From assembly GCA_022842065.1 (NCBI GenBank), contig JALHQH010000057.1:14640-78639 (forward strand): 64,000 bases of DNA, in the 5' to 3' direction. Origin of the DNA: Caldilineaceae bacterium. Its GTDB lineage: Bacteria; Chloroflexota; Anaerolineae; Caldilineales; Caldilineaceae. The notes under the pieces were generated by a model. That model worked only from the letters and a program-made list of their open reading frames with translations. It ran no database searches and was not told the origin of the DNA. A program made the position numbers and the translations under genes. Positions 57,716 to 64,000 of this stretch are shown here, piece after piece (the stretch's first letter is position 1; every line of letters starts with the position of its first letter).

Positions 57716-57741
57716 TCTGTGGATCAAGTAAGGAGAAAACC

Positions 57742-58026
57742 ATGACTGTTCGGCTAGAGGCAAGGACCCCAGAGGCAGTGTTGGCGCGGATTGATGAGAT
57801 TATTCAGGAATTGGAGTCGTTAAAGATTGTCGTATGGGAGGGCATGCGCACGAAGACAAATGGACAGATGCATCCAAATTTATCGCAATCTGCTCATGCC
57901 GAAAAGATTGCCCCCCGTTCTGGCAGCATGACCGCACAGCTTTGGGGGGCCTTGGGCCAAGGCACAATGGAAGAAGTACAGGAAGTCTTTGCTTATGATT
58001 ACGCGCATGGGCTGAGCGAGCGATGA
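57742..58026 (+). CDS. Putative antitoxin of a VapBC-like pair
   Basis: A 94-residue protein beginning MTVRLEARTPEAVLARIDEI, followed by a helical region and a charged C-terminus (AYDYAHGLSER). Its size, its position before a PIN gene and the 4-bp ATGA overlap make it the likely antitoxin, although no classic AbrB or ribbon-helix-helix motif is obvious. An AAGGAGAAAACC site precedes the ATG, and an operator-like palindrome sits in the promoter. Confidence 0.65.
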   Translation: MTVRLEARTPEAVLARIDEIIQELESLKIVVWEGMRTKTNGQMHPNLSQSAHAEKIAPRSGSMTAQLWGALGQGTMEEVQEVFAYDYAHGLSER

Positions 58027-58517
58027 GCAACCCGATTGCGCAGTTGACCAGTGGCAAAGTCTATCTTGATACAATGATCTTATACCATCAACTGCGGGCC
58101 AGCAATGCAAGTGTCATTGATCTGTTTCAGCGCATTGAAGATGGCACGTTACAGGCGTACACTGCCGTTCTAATGTTTGATGAGGTGGCTTACCGCTTGT
58201 TGCTGGGGCTGATCCGCAATCAGTATGGCAATTCGCCATTGGATCGATTGCGTGAAAACCAAGCCGGAATGATTGACGAATTTTATGCCTTGATCGAAAT
58301 GCAACTGAACCTGTTGCAACGCTTTCCTAATTTGAATGTAGTCGCCATCAGTGCCGTGGATTTGGCTGCAATGCATCGTAATGTCCGTCAATTTCGTCTC
58401 CTCCCTCGTGATGCCCTTCATCTTGCCCTCATGCAACGCCTCGGTTGCACCAACTTGGTCAGCGAAGACAGTGATTTTGACACGGTAACGGGGATCAAGC
58501 GCTTTGTCTTAGCCTAG
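58023..58517 (+). CDS. PIN-domain ribonuclease, VapC-like toxin
   Basis: A 164-residue PIN-domain protein. GKVYLDTMILYHQLRA carries the first catalytic Asp, VLMFDEVAYRLL the conserved Glu, and RLLPRDALHLALMQRLGC plus LVSEDSDFDTVTGIKRFVL the remaining acidic residues. PIN toxins cleave tRNA or rRNA when released from the antitoxin. It overlaps the upstream gene by 4 bp. Confidence 0.85.
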   Translation: MSNPIAQLTSGKVYLDTMILYHQLRASNASVIDLFQRIEDGTLQAYTAVLMFDEVAYRLLLGLIRNQYGNSPLDRLRENQAGMIDEFYALIEMQLNLLQRFPNLNVVAISAVDLAAMHRNVRQFRLLPRDALHLALMQRLGCTNLVSEDSDFDTVTGIKRFVLA

Positions 58518-58634
58518 GCTGATGACTTCGCCGGTGATGCCTGTGTTGCCGCTGGGGTAGGTCCGGCTGCTCTTGGCGTTGGCTTCGTTGTCGGCCGAGT
58601 CAACGCGGAAGGTGCCGCCACCCGCGCCGGCTCA
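58509..58634 (-). pseudogene. Possible 3' remnant of a surface-protein gene
   Basis: On the minus strand about 41 codons run from a stop near 58635 to a TAA at 58509-58511, reading GGGTFRVDSADNEANAKSSR and TYPSGNTGITGEVISLG. The composition resembles a secreted repeat protein and the GC content is high, but there is no start, so it may be a fragment left by a rearrangement. It overlaps the end of the PIN gene. Confidence 0.3.
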
Positions 58635-59061
58635 GCGTTTGACATAAATTTTTCGAAGGTGTTCTCGCTCCCATCGAAGCGTTGCTATCATAAATGCAAG
58701 CATACCTCCCGCGCCGCCTCCACCCATAATAACCCAACCCCAAGCCATGATAGACACCAAAATGATCTTGCACTCCTCTGTAACAATGCGGAGGAAGAAT
58801 GCGATTGTATTGCCAGACCAGCAAGATCGCGAACAAATGTTTACACAAGTGCTTTGTTTCGCCAACCCATTTGACGTATCTTCTGCTAGAACCCCATCGT
58901 CTAACATAGTGAGTATCTTCTTGCTAAGGCCGCCCTTGCTGGTGCTACCTGCCCAGGGAACTATGCCTTACCCACGCTGCGTTTAATCGTCAGGTAACAT
59001 AAATTTTATAGAATGTAGATTCGATTGAATCCCTGTCTGCCCCTGAGGCAAAGGAGTCTCT
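58518..59061. other. Intergenic region before the large surface protein
   Basis: About 540 bp. The left part may hold the surface-protein remnant. A minus-strand frame at 58632-58907 ends in a Gly-rich hydrophobic segment (IILVSIMAWGWVIMGGGGAG) but lacks a ribosome site and is not called as a gene. No clear promoter seen. Confidence 0.4.
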
Positions 59062-62000
59062 ATGCGCATTGGCTGGCGTGTTTTCTCCAAATCGTTTGTC
59101 GTTGTTTGTTGTGCATTCATGCTGAGTTTAAGTTGGTTGACATTCCAGCCGGCTACCGCCTTCGCCGCCGGTGGTTCGATCAGCGGGACGGTGACGGATG
59201 AGAATGGCGCGCCCATCGAACAGATCCTTGTCGAGCTTTATCAAGAATATACCACGCCTGTCGGTCCGGCCTACACAAAAGTCTATGGCATTGACCAAAC
59301 CAGCAATGCCACGGGCCAATACACCTTTTCTGCGCTAGGGGCAGGCACCTATCGTCTTTCCTTTACAGACACGATCCTGCCGCGCCGTTATCTGCCCCGC
59401 TTTTATGGTGGTGGTACGACAGTAGATTTTGCAACTAATGTGGTGGTAGCAGCTGACCAAGTTGTCACCGGGATTAACCTTTCGTTGACCGCCGCCGCGG
59501 CGATTACCGGCTATGTACGGGGTGAAGATGGCGTAGGGCTGGCCGGCTATCTGGTCTCTGCTGCGCGGCTGGTCAATCCTGCTAACGATTATTGGGAGTA
59601 TGGGGCACAGGTACTCAGCGGCGCGGAAGGTGCTTATGTTGCCGCCGGTTTGTTGCCGGGGATTTATCGGGTTAACTTTGCTAATGAAAGTGGCTCCTTT
59701 CGTTATCTATCTGAATATTACAACAATGTGCAGCGCATGGAAGAGGCAACACCGATTACAGTGCTAACTGGGACGACGGTAAGCAATATCAATGGTGTTT
59801 TGGCCCGTAGTGGTACCATTACCGGCCAGGTGACGAATCAGCAAAATCTTGGGTTAGAAGGTGTATATGTTACTGCTGCTCGACCGGTAGCGGTTGGCAC
59901 ACCCAATGAACGTTGGGAAGTTGTGCGCGAGACCAGCACTGATGCCAGCGGCGTCTATACCATCACTGGACTCTATACCGACACATATCGGGTTGGGTTT
60001 CGACTCACGCCGCGCTATCTCGAAGAATTTTATGACAATGCCCGCACGGTGGAGACGGCGACCTCACTGCTAGTCAAATACGGCGATACGCACACCAATA
60101 TCAACGCCCAACTTGATGCAGTGAGCACGCTTGCCGGCTTGGTGATCGATGACATGGGCCAACCGGCTGCGTCCGTCCATGTGCTACTTTACGCACACGT
60201 TGCGCAGCCTGATGGCTCCTCGTTATGGGGTAGAGTCGACCAGACGGTGACGGCGGTGGATGGGCGTTATGAATTTCTCGGCCTTTCCCCCAATCGCTAC
60301 CGTGTCGAGTTTCTGGTCCATGAAGTGCCGCCCCGGTTTATCACGCAATACTACCCCGGTGTTGCTACGCTGGAAGGTGCGACTGATATTGTGCTTGGTC
60401 TCAATCAGCAACTCACTAACATCAATGCGCAAATGCAACCCTATAGCCGGATTCAAGGCCTGGTGACGAATGCGCAGGGGGAGCCGCTGGCCAACATTGA
60501 TTGTCGGTTGTGGCGACAGGTTATCACCAATGGCCAGATCAGTTGGACAGAAATGCCGCAAACATTTACCACGGCAGATGGCACCTATGCCTTTCTGGAA
60601 GTAACCGCTGGCACCTATCGGCTCGGCTTTTTCCCACCGGTGAATGATCCCTATGCCACTGAGTATTACAATGATGTGGTCGACTTTGCCACGGCGACCG
60701 AATTGGTGGTGGCAACGGGCGAATATCTCACCGCCATCAATGCCCAACTTGGCCTGCGCAGCCACATCACTGGCCGTGTGACCAATCCTACTAGTGAACC
60801 GATCAGTAATATCAGCGTCCAAGCCTATCGCTGGGCAACCGAGGGCCAAGCTGCGAATAGTTGGGTCGGTGCCGGCTCCCCGTCAACGACCGATAGTAAT
60901 GGCAACTATGACCTAAGCGGGCTGGATGTAGGGCTCTACCGTTTACAGTTTACCGAAGATGGGGCGCGCAACCTCTACCTGGATGAGTTTTACGACAATG
61001 CGTACAGTGTTGCGCTTGCCACGACGATCACTGTGCCGCGCAGCAGCACGGTAGCCAACATCAACATCACGCTGACCACAGGCGCTAGCATCAGTGGGCG
61101 CGTCACTGGGCCGACCGGGCAACCGGTAGCTGATGTGCTGGTTTCGGCGCTGCAACAGCAATTGAATGAGGGTGGGGATCTCGTGTGGGACTTTGTTGGT
61201 CATGGGGGGACCACCGATAGCAATGGGCGTTATACGATTACCCACCTACGCCCAGGGGCCTATCGGGTCTACTTTGATGATTTTAATTTGCGCCGCTATG
61301 CCGCCGAATACTATAACGATGCTGCCGCCGTTGAAGTGGCGGCTGATGTCATCGTGCAGGCCGACCGCGATACGCCTAACATCAATGCCCAACTGGTCAA
61401 AGCGGCTGGGATCAGTGGCCGTGTAACTGGGCCAAATGGCAGCGCCGCCGCGGGTGTCCATATTGCCGCCTATCAGCTAGCAACCGACGCCGACGGCGAC
61501 TTCTGGCAGGCGATCCTTTACACCGATAGTGATGAGCAAGGCAACTATCTATTGGGTGGTCTTTTGCCGGGGCGCTATCGTGTCGGTTTTGCGGTGATCG
61601 ATTTTGACCTGAACGGTGCTTATGTGGCCGAGGCTTATAATAACGCCCCAACGCTGGATGATGGGGTGGATCTGGTAGTCACTGCCGGCCAAACGCGTAG
61701 CGGCATCAACGCCCAACTTGACCGCCGCCCTAGCCTGAGTGGTCAAGTCACCGATCCGACTGGTATGCCATTACCCAACATTGTCGCAACGCTGATCTAC
61801 TCGGCAATCGCGCTTGATGGGACACATTATCCCCTCACCGTAGGTTTTTCCAGCAGTGACGAGCAGGGGATCTATCGTTTTGCCCAGATTCTGGTCGGTG
61901 CCTACACGGTCTGCTTTGGTGATCCCAATCAGCCACCACACTGGCGCAGTAAATGTTATGCCAATGCACGTACTGTGGAGCGCGCAACCTGGGTGACGCT

Positions 62001-62934
62001 ACAAGCAAATACCACGCGCAATGACATCAATGTGCAACTAGCGTCGACTGCCGACAATGTTTCGCCGGCTGCCGTGGCTGATACACTCACTCTTTTCCGT
62101 GGGACAAGTACTTCACGCTTAGACAGTGGCGCAACCTCTTTGTTAGCCAATGATAGTGATGCTGATGGCGATCTGCTCGCTGCCTCCACTGTAGAAAATC
62201 CGCAGCATGGTACCCTCACTTTGGCTGCTGACGGTACCTTCGCCTATACCCACAACGGCGATGAAGCTACGACTGATCGTTTTGTCTACCGCGTGACCGA
62301 CGAAGTTGGCGCCGCCGACACCGCCACGGTCACGATCAGCATTAAACCTGATGCCGCCATCGAGTTGACGAAAACGGTCTGGCTTGCCGGCATTGGCAAC
62401 GACTGTCGCGGCACCAGCAACTTGCGCATTCCCGTCAGCACCACCGTTGCCTACTGTTACACCGTCTACAACAGCGGCATCGTCACGTTGACCACTCATT
62501 CCTTGGTCGATGATCAACTGGGGACGTTGCTGGCGAATGTGCCTTATACGCTTGCCCCAGGGTTGCGTTATCATGTGATCAGCACGGCAACCATCACCGC
62601 CCCGCTGACCAACCGCGCCACTTGGACCGCCGCAGCCCCAGCCCTCCAGCCGATCACGGCCACCGCCACGGCGACAGTCACCTTTTCCACCACAACCGAT
62701 GATCAGGATGATGACAGCATTTTTGATCGCATCGAAGGAGTAGGTGATCCTGACCAAGACGGTCTGCCCAACTTCCTTGACCCCGACGCCGATGGCGATT
62801 GGGTGGCAGATCGCAAGGAGTGGGGCGATAATCCGGCCACCGCGCGTGACAACAACAATGATGGCCTGCCCGATTATCTTGACCCCATGTTCCCTTATAA
62901 TCAACGGCTCTATCTGCCGGTGATTGCGAAATAG
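59062..62934 (+). CDS. Large secreted repeat protein with carboxypeptidase-regulatory-like domains
   Basis: A 1290-residue exported protein. A signal peptide (about residues 1-35, ending PATAFAAGG) is followed by about ten repeats of roughly 100 residues. Each runs ISGRVTGPTGQPVADVLVSA, then GRYTITHLRPGAYRVYF, then EYYNDAAAVEVA, then NINAQL; these match carboxypeptidase regulatory-like / SdrD-B-type folds. Near residue 1010 a cadherin-like Big_9 domain follows (SLLANDSDADGDLLAAS), then a DUF11-like domain, then Asp-rich calcium-binding repeats (DPDQDGLPNFLDPDADGD). It ends RLYLPVIAK, a tail I associate with exported Chloroflexota proteins. Likely an adhesin or sheath component. The ATG follows AAAGGAGTCTCT. 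Confidence 0.88.
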   Translation: MRIGWRVFSKSFVVVCCAFMLSLSWLTFQPATAFAAGGSISGTVTDENGAPIEQILVELYQEYTTPVGPAYTKVYGIDQTSNATGQYTFSALGAGTYRLSFTDTILPRRYLPRFYGGGTTVDFATNVVVAADQVVTGINLSLTAAAAITGYVRGEDGVGLAGYLVSAARLVNPANDYWEYGAQVLSGAEGAYVAAGLLPGIYRVNFANESGSFRYLSEYYNNVQRMEEATPITVLTGTTVSNINGVLARSGTITGQVTNQQNLGLEGVYVTAARPVAVGTPNERWEVVRETSTDASGVYTITGLYTDTYRVGFRLTPRYLEEFYDNARTVETATSLLVKYGDTHTNINAQLDAVSTLAGLVIDDMGQPAASVHVLLYAHVAQPDGSSLWGRVDQTVTAVDGRYEFLGLSPNRYRVEFLVHEVPPRFITQYYPGVATLEGATDIVLGLNQQLTNINAQMQPYSRIQGLVTNAQGEPLANIDCRLWRQVITNGQISWTEMPQTFTTADGTYAFLEVTAGTYRLGFFPPVNDPYATEYYNDVVDFATATELVVATGEYLTAINAQLGLRSHITGRVTNPTSEPISNISVQAYRWATEGQAANSWVGAGSPSTTDSNGNYDLSGLDVGLYRLQFTEDGARNLYLDEFYDNAYSVALATTITVPRSSTVANINITLTTGASISGRVTGPTGQPVADVLVSALQQQLNEGGDLVWDFVGHGGTTDSNGRYTITHLRPGAYRVYFDDFNLRRYAAEYYNDAAAVEVAADVIVQADRDTPNINAQLVKAAGISGRVTGPNGSAAAGVHIAAYQLATDADGDFWQAILYTDSDEQGNYLLGGLLPGRYRVGFAVIDFDLNGAYVAEAYNNAPTLDDGVDLVVTAGQTRSGINAQLDRRPSLSGQVTDPTGMPLPNIVATLIYSAIALDGTHYPLTVGFSSSDEQGIYRFAQILVGAYTVCFGDPNQPPHWRSKCYANARTVERATWVTLQANTTRNDINVQLASTADNVSPAAVADTLTLFRGTSTSRLDSGATSLLANDSDADGDLLAASTVENPQHGTLTLAADGTFAYTHNGDEATTDRFVYRVTDEVGAADTATVTISIKPDAAIELTKTVWLAGIGNDCRGTSNLRIPVSTTVAYCYTVYNSGIVTLTTHSLVDDQLGTLLANVPYTLAPGLRYHVISTATITAPLTNRATWTAAAPALQPITATATATVTFSTTTDDQDDDSIFDRIEGVGDPDQDGLPNFLDPDADGDWVADRKEWGDNPATARDNNNDGLPDYLDPMFPYNQRLYLPVIAK

Positions 62935-62953
62935 GCTGATTATACTCGGCTCT

Positions 62954-63000
62954 GTCATAATTTAGCATTTTTACTCTTGTAGAAAATGCTAAATTATGAC
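62954..63000. repeat. Covarying hairpin family, copy C
   Basis: A perfect 18-bp stem (arms 62954-62971 and 62983-63000) with an 11-nt loop. The flanks ggctct and aaccgctggtata match copy A closely and copy B well. It lies 20 bp after the surface-protein stop and may end that transcript. Confidence 0.8.
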
Positions 63001-63042
63001 AACCGCTGGTATAATCAAAACCGGTTGTTTGCCTTCTATATA

Positions 63043-63084
63043 ACAGCAAAGCGGTCAGGTGTTCAAACCTGACCGCCTTGCTGT
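63043..63084 (-). terminator. Hairpin after the HigBA operon
   Basis: Arms of 18 bp pair with one mismatch around a 6-nt loop (acagcaaagcggtcaggt with acctgaccgccttgctgt), 10 bp beyond the antitoxin stop. No T-run is present on either side. Confidence 0.55.
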
Positions 63085-63093
63085 AAGTGTCGA

Positions 63094-63429
63094 TTAAATT
63101 TCCTCACTGAGGGTGTCACTCTGCAGCAACCCCTCCAGCGTCACCGGCGGGCGCCCAGGGAAGGCAACAACTAACTTCAACTCGCCGCCCATAGCTTTCA
63201 CATAACTATTCAAAGTCGATAACAAAAGGTCAGTGCGCTTCTCAATGCGCGAGACACTTTCTTGCCGAATATTCAACTGCTTGGCGAGGTGTTCCTGCGT
63301 CAGTTGCTGTGCTTTGCGTAGATCGCGCAAAGATAATGCTTCTGCATAAAGCACCTGAAAGCGCGCTTCGATTGCATTTTGCTGTTCCGCTGGTAACATT
63401 TCGATCACTTCTTGCAGTGACTTGCCCAT
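63094..63429 (-). CDS. HigA-type XRE antitoxin
   Basis: A 111-residue DNA-binding protein. LRDLRKAQQLTQEHLAKQLN followed by IRQESVSRIEKRTDLLLSTL is an XRE helix-turn-helix at about residues 35-80. It is preceded by a helical N-terminus and ends in an acidic tail. It starts 3 bp after the toxin stop, giving the toxin-first order typical of HigBA. It should neutralise the toxin and repress the operon. Confidence 0.88.
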   Translation of the reverse strand: MGKSLQEVIEMLPAEQQNAIEARFQVLYAEALSLRDLRKAQQLTQEHLAKQLNIRQESVSRIEKRTDLLLSTLNSYVKAMGGELKLVVAFPGRPPVTLEGLLQSDTLSEEI

Positions 63430-63432
63430 ATA

Positions 63433-63789
63433 TTATTGCCCTTCAACTCCATCCAGATGACGATCAAACCGTTCATCTGCAATGCGAAGCAGCCGTTTGT
63501 AAAACCGCTGCTGATTGGTACCTACCTTATTCCCTGCCACCAGCAAAATCGCTTGCCGTTTTGGATCAAAGGCAAATGCCAATCGCCACACGCCACCAGC
63601 AGCTTGGAAGCGCAGTTCCTTCATATTCGCATGGCGGGAGTCTTTTAGTGTATCAACCTGCGGTCGCCCTAGCGATGGACCAAACTCGGTTAACAATTTT
63701 GCGTGTGCCAATAACTCAGTTTGAACCTGTTTGCTCAGGCTGACAAATTCAGGCACAAATTCATCGTGAAAGATTACAAGCCATGCCAT
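63433..63789 (-). CDS. HigB / Gp49-like RelE-superfamily toxin
   Basis: A 118-residue protein of the phage-derived Gp49-like family (PF05973). LLTEFGPSLGRPQVDTLKDS, HANMKELRFQAAGGVWRLAF and FDPKRQAILLVAGNKVGTNQ follow the RelE-fold mRNA interferase pattern, ending KRLLRIADERFDRHL. The ATG at 63789 stands 4 bp after the -10 box, so the message is probably leaderless. Confidence 0.9.
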   Translation of the reverse strand: MAWLVIFHDEFVPEFVSLSKQVQTELLAHAKLLTEFGPSLGRPQVDTLKDSRHANMKELRFQAAGGVWRLAFAFDPKRQAILLVAGNKVGTNQQRFYKRLLRIADERFDRHLDGVEGQ

Positions 63790-63793
63790 CTAT

Positions 63794-63822
63794 AGTATAC
63801 CCTCAAAGTCATATGTTTTCAA
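63794..63822 (-). promoter_or_regulatory. Promoter of the HigBA operon
   Basis: On the minus strand TTGAAA (63817-63822), an exact 17-bp spacer and TATACT (63794-63799). The toxin ATG begins 4 bp after the -10 box. Confidence 0.75.
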
Positions 63823-64000
63823 GTGCATATTCACTTACAATATATCAATCGCCCAAAACAGCCTAACATATCATCGAACAACAAACGATTGAGGTAGCGC
63901 GGATAACTTTAGTACTATAGTAATGATGAATAACAACTATACCTAGCTCATAAAAAGGCAGAGCCGTGTAGGCTAGTTGATGCTGCAACAAAAATCAAAC

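Noticed and set aside
58632..58907. Minus-strand frame of 91 codons with a Gly-rich hydrophobic stretch
   Set aside because: No ribosome site, atypical Cys-rich start, and no family resemblance. Mentioned only in the intergenic entry.
63790..64000. A gene at the right edge
   Set aside because: Beyond the HigBA promoter only short AT-rich open stretches are present, and no coding features were recognised.

Overview
The window looks like a chromosome segment of a filamentous Chloroflexota bacterium (Anaerolineae, Caldilinea or Ardenticatena type). This is an inference from content, not from a marker gene. The clues are the gene order and subunit styles of the F1Fo ATP synthase, a DUF1385 membrane protein, a carbohydrate-uptake operon with a lipoprotein binding protein, a CHAT protein next to an nSTAND NTPase, and a large surface protein ending in a short YLPVIAK tail. 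No rRNA, tRNA or CRISPR array was found.

Layout. (1) 1-13,400, minus strand: an exopolysaccharide export and polymerisation cluster. In transcription order it holds cysD, cysNC, a UDP-sugar dehydrogenase, a Wzz-type chain-length protein, a Wzx flippase, a methyltransferase, a GT4 glycosyltransferase, a Wzy/O-antigen-ligase protein and a truncated membrane-anchored protein running off the left edge. The part below about 6,850 is AT-rich and carries a dead IS5-family element. (2) 13,990-33,730: housekeeping. It contains DUF1385, an S4 protein, the complete atp operon (atpZ-like, B, E, F, H, A, G, D, C), mreB, ridA, an S1-repeat protein, clpC, a beta-hydroxyacid dehydrogenase, a VTT membrane protein and a beta-propeller lipoprotein. 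(3) 34,570-40,050: a CHAT caspase-like protein followed by a large membrane-spanning nSTAND NTPase, a plausible signalling or immunity pair. (4) 40,090-49,580: metabolic and regulatory genes. These are a DinB-like protein, a nonsense-interrupted Rpn nuclease, an alpha/alpha-barrel glycosidase, a WYL regulator with two putative target genes sharing an operator, tag glycosylase and a CUT1 sugar ABC transporter.

(5) 49,610-58,520: a dense accessory or defence-like island. It has a low-GC AAA ATPase plus TOPRIM-like DUF4276 pair, then a HAS-barrel protein, a nucleotidyltransferase, a DUF4160/DUF2442 pair, a phosphodiesterase of the alkaline phosphatase superfamily, a DUF1016 nuclease, a HerA translocase with its own HAS barrel, and a PIN-domain toxin-antitoxin pair. 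(6) 59,060-63,790: a 1,290-residue repeat-rich surface protein and a HigBA toxin-antitoxin pair.

Intergenic DNA is rich in long perfect inverted repeats and short tandem repeats. The most notable non-coding signal is a three-copy hairpin family (12.4, 27.6 and 63.0 kb) whose flanks are conserved while the two stem arms differ between copies in a base-paired way.
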